From Arcuatula senhousia (lineage: Eukaryota; Mollusca; Bivalvia; Mytilida; Mytilidae), in the NCBI GenBank assembly GCA_963971305.1, contig OZ020304.1, positions 20,752,103-20,816,102 on the forward strand: a DNA stretch of 64,000 nucleotides. Direction: 5' to 3'. Every line of letters begins with the position of its first letter. Within the stretch, counting starts at the first letter, position 1. Below, piece after piece: positions 33,901-44,300 of the stretch. A program made the position numbers and the translations under genes. Under the pieces are notes generated by a model. That model saw only the letters and a program-made list of their open reading frames with translations, ran no database searches and was not told the origin of the DNA.

Positions 33901-36900
33901 TTCATATATTTCACATAAGAAATTTGTAAATGTGATCTATATAACTTTGCGAACAAATTTTTTTTATTGTCTCTTTACTATATGAACCTTATTTTTTAAG
34001 TCAGCAATATGTAGTTATGCAACTTTTCAACTTATCTTAGCATTAATGTGTCAAACCTGATGAAAAAAGTTGTTTCGCAAACATTTTCTTGGCAATTTAT
34101 TAACCCGTCATATAATTTTATGCTCAAATATAAGATTTTACTGTAGTTTCATATATTTTATATAAGAAATTTGCAAATGTGATCTATATTCCTTTGCGAA
34201 CAAATTTTCTTCATAATCTCTTAACTTTATGAACCTTATTTTTTAAGTCAGCAATATGTAGTTTTGCACATTTTCAAGTTGTCTTAGCATTAATGTGTCA
34301 AACCTGATGTAAAAAGTTGATTTGCAAACATTTTCTTGTCAATTTTAATAAACCGTAATATAATTTTATGCTCAAATATAAGATTTTACTAAAGTTTCAT
34401 ATATTTTATATAAGAAATTTGCAAATGTGATCTATATTCCTTTGCGAACAAATTTTCTTCATAATCTCTTCACTCTATGAACCTTAATTTTTAAGTCCGC
34501 AATATGTAGTTATGCAATTTTTCAACTTAACATACCATTTATGTGTCAAATCTGATGAAAAAAGCTGTTTCGCAAACAATTTCTTGTCAATTTTATCAAA
34601 CCGTCATATAATTTTATGCTCAAATAAAAGATTTTACTAAAGTTTCATATATTTTACATAAGAAATTTGCAAATGTGATCTATATTCCTTTGCAAACAAA
34701 TTTTCTTCATAATCTCTTAATTTTATGAACCTTATTTTTTAAGTCAGCAATATGTAGTTATGCAACTTTTCAAGTTGTCTTAACATTAATGTGTCAAACC
34801 TGATGTAAAAAGTTGTTTCTCAAACATTTTCTTGGCAATTTTATTAAACCGTCATAGAATTTTATGCTCAAATAGAAGATTTTATTATAGTTTCATATAT
34901 TTTACATAAGAAATTTGCAAATGTGATATATATTCCTTTGCGAACAAATTTTCTTCATAATCTTTTAACTTTATGAACCTTATTTTTAAAGTCAGCAATA
35001 TGTAGTCATGCAACTTTTCAAGTTATCTTAGCATTAATGTGTCAAACCTGATGAAAAAAGTTGTTTCGCAAACAAATTTCTTGTCAATTTTATTAAACGA
35101 TCATATAATTTTATGCTCAAATAGAAGATTTTTCTATAGTTTCATATATTTCACATAAGAAATTTGTAAATGTGATCTATATAACTTTGCGAACAAATTT
35201 TTTTTATTGTCTCTTTACTATATGAACCTTATTTTTTAAGTCAGCAATATGTAGTTATGCAACTTTTCAACTTATCTTAGCATTAATGTGTCAAACCTGA
35301 TGAAAAAAGTTGTTTCGCAAACATTTTCTTGGCAATTTATTAACCCGTCATATAATTTTATGCTCAAATATAAGATTTTACTGTAGTTTCATATATTTTA
35401 CATAAGAAATTTGCAAATGTGATCTATATTCCTTTGCGAACAAATTTTCTTCATAATCTCTTAACTTTATGAACCTTATTTTTTAAGTCAGCAATATGTA
35501 GTTTTGCACATTTTCAAGTTGTCTTAGCATTAATGTGTCAAACCTGATGTAAAAAATTGATTTGCAAACATTTTCTTGTCAATTTTAATAAACCGTAATA
35601 TAATTTTATGCTCAAATATAAGATTTTACTAAAGTTTCATATATTTTACATAAGAAATTTGCAAATGTGATCTATATTCCTTTGCGAACAAATTTTCTTC
35701 ATAATCTCTTCACTCTATGAACCTTAATTTTTAAGGCAGCAATATGTAGTTATGCAATTTTTCAACTTAACATACCATTTATGTGTCAAATCTGATGAAA
35801 AAAGCTGTTTCGCAAACAATTTCTTGTCAATTTTATCAAACCGTCATATAATTTTATGCTCAAATAGAAGATTTTACTTTAGTTTCATATATTTTACATA
35901 AGAAATTTGCAAATGTGATCTATATTCCTTTGCAAACAAATTTTCTTCATAATCTCTTAATTTTATGAACCTTATATTTTAAGTCAGCAATATGTAGTTA
36001 TGCAACTTTTCAAGTTGTCTTAGCATTAATGTGTCAAACCTGATGTAAAAAGTTGTTTCTCAAACATTTTCTTGGCAATTTTATTAAACCGTCATAGAAT
36101 TTTATGCTCAAATAGAAGATTTTATTATAGTTTCATATATTTTACATAAGAAATTTGCAAATGTGATATATATTCCTTTGCGAACAAATTTTCTTCATAA
36201 TCTTTTAACTTTATGAACCTTATTTTTAAAGTCAGCAATATGTAGTCATGCAACTTTTCAAGTTATCTTAGCATTAATGTGTCAAACCTGATGAAAAAAG
36301 TTGTTTCGCAAACAAATTTCTTGTCAATTTTATTAAACGATCATATAATTTTATGCTCAAATAGAAGATTTTTCTATAGTTTCATATATTTCACATAAGA
36401 AATTTGTAAATGTGATCTATATAACTTTGCGAACAAATTTTTTTATTGTCTCTTTACTATATGAACCTTATTTTTTAAGTCAGCAATATGTAGTTATGCA
36501 ACTTTTCAACTTATCTTAGCATTAATGTGTCAAACCTGATGAAAAAAGTTGTTTCGCAAACATTTTCTTGGCAATTTATTAACCCGTCATATAATTTTAT
36601 GCTCAAATATAAGATTTTACTGTAGTTTCATATATTTTACATAAGAAATTTGCAAATGTGATCTATATTCCTTTGCAAACAAATTTTCTTCATAATCTCT
36701 TAACTTTATGAACCTTATTTTTTAAGTCAGCAATATGTAGTTTTGCACATTTTCAAGTTGTCTTAGCATTAATGTGTCAAACCTGATGTAAAAAGTTGAT
36801 TTGCAAACATTTTCTTGTCAATTTTAATAAACCGTAATATAATTTTATGCTCAAATATAAGATTTTACTAAAGTTTCATATATTTTACATAAGAAATTTG

Positions 36901-37180
36901 CAAATGTGATCTATATTCCTTTGCGAACAAATTTTCTTCATAATCTCTTCACTCTATGAACCTTAATTTTTAAGGCAGCAATATGTAGTTATGCAATTTT
37001 TCAACTTAACATACCATTTATGTGTCAAATCTGATGAAAAAAGCTGTTTCGCAAACAATTTCTTGTCAATTTTATCAAACCGTCATATAATTTTATGCTC
37101 AAATATAAGATTTTACTAAAGTTTCATATATTTTACATAAGAAATTTGCAAATGTGATCTATATTCCATGCAAACAAATT
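27945..37180 (+). repeat. 248-bp satellite array, main block (about 37 monomers)
   Basis: The monomer is 248 bp (for example GTTTCATATA at 27946 and 28194) and contains AATGTGTCAAACCTGATG and AACCGTCATATAATTTTATG. Within each monomer TTTGCGAAC and TTTCGCAAAC lie about 127 bp apart as an imperfect dyad. Variant monomers recur at fixed distances, so the array has higher-order structure. It ends abruptly at 37180 in mid-monomer. Confidence 0.97.
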
Positions 37181-37696
37181 TGACACAGTGAATTAAAAAA
37201 AAAATAAATAAAATTTACTAGATTATTGATATCTCCTGAATTATTTGTTCTTAATTATATGTTACAAATTGTAGAAATAATTGTTCTAAGCAGAACCTTT
37301 TTACATTTTAAAGATTTTTTCAGCACAGTTTCTGTTTTTGTATTTAAAAATCAGAACAAATAAAATAAAATTATGTAAGTATTATTTTTATAGAAGAAAA
37401 GAACACGAACTTTGCCTATTTAGTTTAAAGGAAGTACTATGTAAACAATTATTAAATTCATTAGATTAATAATATTAACATATTTGAATAGGAAATGTAT
37501 GTCTTATATTTAACACTATAGCATAATTTATTTAAAACAAATTAAATTAACGCCGTGCCGTGACTGGTTTGTGATGCGTTATATATGTTATAAACGTATA
37601 GGTATAAACGATAACTTCGTTTCACAGAAGAGTTTTCTCATTATACCGATCGATCGTATCAGTCAAAATAACGGATCGCTAGCCCGGTTACCTATG
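37181..37696. other. Unique AT-rich spacer between array and right minisatellite
   Basis: No gene or repeat was recognised. A CACAGTG stands at 37184-37190, right at the array edge. Poly-A tracts follow. Confidence 0.5.
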
Positions 37697-37842
37697 GTAT
37701 CCGTCATCCGTCCAATCCGTCCGATCCGTCATCAATCAGTCAACAACGCGTCACCAATCATTCACCAATCCGTCATCAATCAGTCATCAATCCGGTCCAA
37801 ACGCCTCATCAATCCGTCACCGATCAGTCATCGATCCGTCAA
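37697..37842 (+). repeat. 11-bp minisatellite, right
   Basis: Same unit as 21424-21590 (GTCATCAATCA, GTCACCAATC, GTCATCGATCC) on the same strand, ending next to the right terminal repeat. Confidence 0.85.
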
Positions 37843-37910
37843 AGTGTTGCATTGATCGGTTCAAGTACTGTATATAGCATGACCGAAGTCGACCAGAAAC
37901 TTACCTAAAA

Positions 37911-38196
37911 AATATCTTTGTGGTACTCTGTGTGCCTCATAGTTTAATTTGCCAAACACAAGTAAAAAATTGCATATTTTTAACACTTTTTTCCAAAAAA
38001 AAATGCAATTTTTGTAGGATTTGATGACATCATTTGACGTATTAAACGATATTTTGTTAAAAATATTGTTATTTTTAATATACCTAGTTCATTTAAAAAC
38101 TGATCTAGAATAGTTTCAACAAAATTCAATATTTTTCTATAAAATGCCGAATAAGGGTGCCAAATTTAGCATTTATCATACATGTATCTTGTTCTG
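37911..38196 (+). repeat. Half copy of the 590-bp inverted-repeat element
   Basis: It matches the right half of 9431-10020: ATATCTTTGTGGT.CTC.GTGTG, TTTGATGACATCA, AACTGATCTAGAATA and the end CATACATGTATCTTG. It stops 57 bp before the coding frame at 38254. Confidence 0.7.
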
Positions 38197-38253
38197 AATT
38201 ATGAATATATAACATGCATATTCCTAAATAATATTTATATTATTTTTTCCTAG

Positions 38254-39180
38254 ATGACAGAATTCGCTACAAAAGAAAGAACAATATCCTTGGAGCAGTC
38301 AAGTGCTTTAATGGCGGGGAAAGCAAAAATGCAACCAATGCACACAAAACAAAAATACCCATTATCAGTTTTGGGTACTGGCTGTCTAAATACTGACATG
38401 GAAGCAGTAAAAATTCAGACTGCTGGTGAATGTTTTGACCCAATACATTTAGAATATACAAGCGAAAGAGATCGCTCTCTAGAACAACTAGTCAAAAATT
38501 TGAATGCTATTAGAGGGGAAGGTTTCAGTAAACTTAGCAGGCTTGTTCGAGACCTTCATACTGAAAAACATTCATATAAGCAAAGCATTGATGAAATCGA
38601 TAAACAAATAGATGAACACGTTTTCAGTCTCAAGCTCAGCATTGACAAGACACACAAAGAGCTAAAAGACCAACTAAAGAGGATAAAGGAAAGAACAACT
38701 AAAAAAATCAGTAATGAAATTGAGCAATGCAGAAAGAGTGTCAGGACCATGAATGAACTTGTACAAAACGGTATCACTGCCATCGAAAGCAAATCTAACG
38801 ATTACGAACTCATGTTTGAACTCAACCTTGATATTCTGGATAAAATGAATTACATGAAATCTTTGAAAAATTCATTACATGTAACACCGCCTGAATTTCA
38901 ATTTACTCCTTTTTCACAACGTGATGTAGAAAACCTCGTTGGCATAATTCGAGAAGGAAAAGGACGTGATTTCAAGACTGAAAATGGTTTTCCAGCAGAC
39001 ATCATGAGAAACTATAATAACATACCGGAAGCTCAATCGAAAGTAGATACATCTGACGTTCAACATACATTCAATGATGACGTAATAGATTCGTTATACG
39101 AGAAAGTGTCTGGCAACAGTGCATTTCCAAGACGCAATAGAATTTTAACATATTCAAGATTTCGAAAGACCTCTCAATAA
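38254..39180 (+). CDS. TRIM-like coiled-coil protein, no RING, B-box or NHL seen
   Basis: An uninterrupted frame of 308 codons runs from ATG to TAA. Residues about 75-215 are heptad-rich (LSRLVRDLHTEKHSYKQSID, KTHKELKDQLKRIKER, IEQCRKSVRTMNELVQNG), followed by LHVTPPEFQFTPFSQRDVEN. From memory this resembles the segment behind the B-box of molluscan TRIM-type proteins. No zinc-binding cysteine/histidine array precedes it and no NHL or other C-terminal domain follows. The ATG sits directly after TTTTTTCCTAG, a good splice acceptor, so an upstream exon may exist, though none was found in the satellite-rich sequence to the left. It could be a truncated paralogue or a real small adaptor. Confidence 0.7.
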   Translation: MTEFATKERTISLEQSSALMAGKAKMQPMHTKQKYPLSVLGTGCLNTDMEAVKIQTAGECFDPIHLEYTSERDRSLEQLVKNLNAIRGEGFSKLSRLVRDLHTEKHSYKQSIDEIDKQIDEHVFSLKLSIDKTHKELKDQLKRIKERTTKKISNEIEQCRKSVRTMNELVQNGITAIESKSNDYELMFELNLDILDKMNYMKSLKNSLHVTPPEFQFTPFSQRDVENLVGIIREGKGRDFKTENGFPADIMRNYNNIPEAQSKVDTSDVQHTFNDDVIDSLYEKVSGNSAFPRRNRILTYSRFRKTSQ

Positions 39181-39359
39181 ATATTATAATTTCGTGTATA
39201 TTTGACAGGTTTGATGAGTTTATTTTTCGGGGCACCAAAGTTCATATTGTTTAGATTTGGATTTTTTTCGTAATTTCTTCGTCGTCATGTGTCTCCTGCT
39301 TTGGTCTCTGTTTCGTAGACTGTCATTATCACCTTTTCTCTCATTTTTGGTAGCTATAT

Positions 39360-39365
39360 AATAAA
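39360..39365 (+). promoter_or_regulatory. Possible polyadenylation signal of the coiled-coil gene
   Basis: AATAAA 180 bp past the stop codon at 39180. Such hexamers are common by chance in AT-rich DNA. Confidence 0.35.
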
Positions 39366-41259
39366 ACATTAAGAGACTTTGATATCAGTAAATACCGTTT
39401 AAATCGACCCTAAAAGCATATTCATCTGCCTGTTGGCTGTTTTCATCTTTATCAAAGTCAATATTAAAATTCATACAATAAAGTACAATATAGTTTTGGT
39501 AAATAAAGAACGATATTACAATGAGTTGTTGAACTTCAAGAAATGGGCATTTATGGCGTGTCAATGCCTCCGCTATCGGTACATACGACAAAGATGAGGT
39601 AATTGTCAATCATAGGTCATGTATATCTTCTTTTATATTCAATTGACGATGGAACATGCAGAGTAACCAAAGTTTTATTTGATACATTAATTACCTTAAA
39701 AAAACATACAATGAAATGTATTAAGCTGGATCATAATCATGTTCAACTACTGAGTCTACTATCGAAGAAGGACAAAAGCATACTGGCTGTCTGCGATCCT
39801 ATGTATAATCGAAGTTGAACCAATCATATGTACATGTAAATTTAAAGAGCTTGGATTTGTTTGAAATTATGAATTAAAGTAGTTAACTTAAGTTCATTTT
39901 TCGCAAACTTTATTTTTTCAATTTAAAGTTTGTACACCACCTAGCCTTGCGAAAAAAGAACTTTTCAAATTCCGGAAGCTCAGTTGTTTTAATTCTACAT
40001 TATTTTCTATAACATCTTATAATTTATAAAGATAAGACTGATAACTTACATGTATTTGTCACATTTGGGGTAGACATTTTTAACAGCAAATTGGAATTTT
40101 ATATGGACACAAACTGTGCCCCTCGCAAGCTTCTTGTCGACTGTGATTGTTCTAAAATTAATTTGTTATTAGCTGTTTGTTGTTCTGAGATGATCACCTC
40201 ACTTTTCCTTTTGTGTCTCAAAACTGTGTTGTGTTTTGTGCTATTAACAGATACAAAGATTGCAATGGAAGAGGGAAGCTCGGCGCCATAATACCTGGTT
40301 CAACCCGCCATTTCTGTTTAAATGCCTGTACCAAGTCAGGACAATTGTAATCTTCAATTCATTTTGTATGACTTAGACTTTATTGTCTTTTTCTCGATCT
40401 TGGATATTTTTGATTTATCCTTCTAATGCGGAAATTTTGCTATGATCTTTATCACAACGTGAAGAAAAATACTATCGTATATTTCATCTTTGTTTTTGGC
40501 AAAGACAACAGTATTGTGAAAGATCAGATTTTTTATTGAAGATTTTTTTTCATTTTAAACAAGATAATCTGCTTATTCAGATATTAAAATGTACATATTC
40601 AGTTTTAAGTACAGATCTAGGACACAATTAACAATAAAATACAAACTTAATTATAATCATTTTGCTAATACAGTTTACTAATTTGAATGGTTAGCAAATC
40701 CATGTGTTATATTCAAAGTGAGACAACGGGCAACAGAATACATAATCAACATAATACAATGCAACTATCATAATTCAAAAAGTCATTGTTTTTTATGTAA
40801 TCAAAAAGATCACAAATTGGAAAATAAGTTCTTCATTAATAAAAATATTTGAAATCCTTGAACAGGTATTAGTTTTAATAGTAACACTTATATGTATTAC
40901 TTTTTTTTCTTTAGAAAAAGTAAGTTTATGTATTTGAAACGCACGCATTTTTAAAGTTCATTATCTATGTCAAAATAAGTAAAACAATAATAATATCAAG
41001 CTTCTTATAAAAATATAAACTATGTTATATACAACAAATCTAACAATTAAATATGAAACTGAACAGATATGAACGAAAATGTACGATAATTTATTATAAT
41101 TAATGTATCACAACTTCATTAGCACCTGAATCAATGAAAAACATGATAATTTATGTTAATTTATGTTAATTTATGCAAATTGGTCGTAATATAAATTATT
41201 CAAATTAGGATAAACGTTGGAATGGACTTATTGCACATAATAAACTGCTAAACAATGTA
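39366..41259. other. Intergenic stretch between the coiled-coil gene and the cadherin gene
   Basis: A family D copy lies at 40183-40352. A minus-strand stretch near 39400-39480 encodes NFNIDFDKDENSQQADEY in an AT-rich frame but has no convincing splice sites. TTTATT at 41090-41095 could be the minus-strand polyadenylation signal of the cadherin gene, 165 bp past its stop. Nothing else was recognised. Confidence 0.4.
40183..40352 (-). repeat. Dispersed element copy (family D, inverted)
   Basis: On the minus strand it contains GTCCTGACTTGGTACAGGCA, GGTTGAACCAGGTATTATGG and CTTCCCTCTTCCATTGCA, in the order of the copies at 13241 and 24440, but diverged. Confidence 0.7.
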
Positions 41260-41328
41260 TCAGAAGTAAACTGTGATTTCTGGTTTGTCCTTTGCAGGTT
41301 TCTTTCCCAGTCTACTTTCTAACACACT
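41260..41328 (-). CDS. Cadherin gene last exon
   Basis: 69 nt, acceptor TTTTTACTTGCAG, phase 0 join to the tail exon. It encodes SVLESRLGKKPAKDKPE, then ITVYF and TGA at 41262-41260. The residues after the join (SVLES) resemble those of the read-through end (VSVLY) only by chance. Confidence 0.8.
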   Translation of the reverse strand, partial: SVLESRLGKKPAKDKPEITVYF

Positions 41329-44300
41329 CTGCAAGTAAAAATTGAACATTGAATGTTGAGGTAGAAAAAAATGCTTCATAAAAATTTATATATAAAATAA
41401 CTAAAAACTACTTTGTTTGAACAATAAAAACCAACAAACATTCAAAAACATTTTAACATTCATAGTAGCTGCCTTTTCTCTACGTGTCAAACTATGACAC
41501 AAATTTGAACTTCGATACATTTTCTTATGCTCATAGGTTGGCTTCAGATGTAAGTAAAATAATAAGACAACGTAATCGTGTATCTCGTACACGTAAATGG
41601 AAGAATCTTTATATTGTGATACATGTATGACGTTGTGCTAATTGTGTTTAATAAATTTTAAATGCACAGAATCAAGGCAACACTCACTTGTTTGCACTTA
41701 CATGTAATTGGAAGATAGCCATTACTCACGTCTTTGTGCCCTAATACAAAACACTTACATCTGACATATAAGAAGGAATTCGATTTACGTTTCCAATTTT
41801 CTCGGAACCATTCGCTAATGCTTGTTTCTTCAGGTTTTTCATTAGTCCCTTATTGCTATCACCCGTACTGTCACTAGCGTAGCTATTATCACTACTATTA
41901 CATTCTTCGTGTCCTCCGAATGTTTTCATTCGTCCACTCGCCCTAAAGTAGTCGTCCCTTTCAAAAGGAACCACTGCAGTGTCAATATGTATTTCTTCGT
42001 CGCCGGCTTCCAGGTCGATATCGCCGTTAATGTTAGGATAACCGTATCGGTAACGACTGTCAGATAGTGGATTGTCCTGAATTGTGGTTGAACCGTCAAT
42101 TTCTGATGTTTCTTCCAAATCTCCATTGAATTTTAGATCGAAGTGAGATGGAACTGGTGAGGGGTCTCCAGGTCTATATGTAAGCCCCCGCGGGTTCACT
42201 CCACGTTGGTGCTTTACCTTGTCTAGTTGCTCTGCTGCATATAAGCGTCTAAAATGTTAAGAAATTTAAATGCTATCAGTGAAATATCAATATTTTACAA
42301 AAAATCAAAAATCATCAAAAGAGAAAAAAGGCCAATGAATTAGGTGAAAATGAGCAGATAAATGGGTACATTTTTCTAGACATGACATTAATTTCCATAA
42401 ACTCTTAGTTCTTGGCTAGCTTTAAACAATTGAACTACGGACTTATGAAATCCAAATAAAAATTAGCACTCTTTTAAAATCAATGGCAAGATAACATTTT
42501 AATAGAAGTGTTAAGGATTGTGTTTTTAATATATAACTTTTCTGTTAACCCACCTTCTTATGATATAAACAATCAACATTATGACAATGAGAAACAAAAC
42601 AGCAGCAGCTACTCCTAATGCTATGGCCAAGACATCACTGGTCTCCGACATAATGGCTGCTTTAGCCACAGGCTTGGAAGTCTCCGGGAATTTGACTGTA
42701 ACTATAGCAATACTTTCACGAGCAGGGATGCCATTATCCTTGACTGATACTGTTAGTACATATGTATCTTCCAGAAGGTCGTCAGAATTGCCAATTATTG
42801 AAATTTCCCCATTAGAGTCAATGGCAAATAAGCTAAAAAGTACAAAAGGATAAAAGGTAGAAAATTTGATTATTTTGAATATAGGAAATTAAGAAAGTCA
42901 CTCTTCAAATACAAATAGCGACCAATGAACAAACAGTCAATGCCGTAATAAGAAATAAAGAAGGAATATCAAAGTAGTATACAAAACATGAATCTAATTG
43001 CTGCTATCTACATGTTAACAAAATAATCAAAATACATAGAAAACAAAGAAAATGCTTTCATGTCTCAAGCATTCCCTCTTTAACAACTTCAATCTTTCCC
43101 TTTTAATAAAGCATAACTGTTTCATAGTTAAAATTCAACTTAACGTTTTCTTCAAAATGAGAAAGAAATTATCAAATAAATGGTTTTAACTTATTACTTA
43201 CTTGTCATAGCTCATCAACTGAAAAGTAAACTGGCTATTTTCATCTGGATCTGATACCTGTACGATATAAAAATAAGAAGAAATTAATTAAGATGTCGGA
43301 ATGCAAGATCACAATAATGATTGATTTAATTACATGCCAATAAGTAAGTAATGAATAATTGTAAAAATTTGCAATTTTCTGGAATATCAATGAATTTGAT
43401 TGTTACATCATGAGCCTTAATAACACTAAATGCATACATATAGTTCTTTGTAACAAATATGCAAATTCAGGATCACAATTAGTTTAATATGTAAATAAGT
43501 TAAATATTCTGAACGCACGATAAACACTTTTTATTTACTTTTAACTACTTAATTTTCATGCACACAATTTTAGCTTCAATTTATTAAAACAAAAAAATTA
43601 ACTGGTTGAGACAAACTTTCAGATTTGAGGTAATTTTTTGAATATCTTATCAAAGCCTTTATCATAATGAGTCACAGCATACATGTACAACAATTCATCA
43701 TTTTTTGCTTGAACAGATACCTCGATCACTGTTAATGATGTTCCAGTCACACGTTCAGTTGATAATGTTATTGTTGGTGTTTTTATAACTGGGCTGTTAT
43801 CGTTCACATCTGTTATGGTGAAGTCAACTGCTGTAAAGGCAGTCTGAAATAAAATAACAGCTTGTAAATATTAAATATAAAAAAATCCTGAGATTTGTAA
43901 CGTATGTAATAATATCTCGGATTTAAAAAAAAACACACCGATTTGTAAAGTTGAAAAAAAGCATTAATATCTTTATATTTGCATAAATATCTCAAATTTG
44001 TAAAAAATCACACACACAAAAACAGTTTTTGCGAAAATTCGTGCAAACAAAAATATTTTGTTTGCAGAATATTACTCCAAGGAATTTGTGCGATCCCGCA
44101 CATGCTTTTATCAAGTGTTTTAATGCGTGTTGTTCACCAGTAACTAAGTGGTATATATTTTGAATGATCTAATCTAGCAACAAGTTATTAGAATTAGTCT
44201 CCTTATTTAATAAATGCTAATTACAAAACGAAACTCACACTTTTACCATCCGTAACTGTAACTGTGACTCTTTTGTATCGTTGTTTTTCAAAGTCCAGAG

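Larger units (their letters stand above)
21391..37870. mobile_element. 16.5-kb TA-flanked inverted-repeat element containing satellite DNA
   Basis: A perfect 26-bp inverted repeat, starting CAGTACTTGAACCGATCAAT on the left (21391-21416) and complementary at 37845-37870, is flanked on both sides by TA (21389-21390, 37871-37872). The TA duplication and CAGT start are as in Tc1/mariner-type elements. Just inside each end is an 11-bp minisatellite. The centre is a 248-bp satellite array, split by a 5.2-kb transposon. About 500 bp of unique AT-rich sequence separates array and minisatellite on the right, and about 300 bp on the left. No transposase was seen, so it would be non-autonomous. The alternative is two independent copies of a small element in opposite orientation. 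Confidence 0.7.

Noticed and set aside
39385..39609. Minus-strand exon encoding FDKDENSQQADEYAFRVD
   Set aside because: The phrase looks protein-like, but there is no good acceptor or donor in phase, and it is not in frame with the cadherin gene, which already has a supported last exon.
39603..39818. Plus-strand 71-codon frame after the coiled-coil gene as its continuation
   Set aside because: The coiled-coil frame ends in a clear stop, and the later frame shows no known domain and no splice junction from it.
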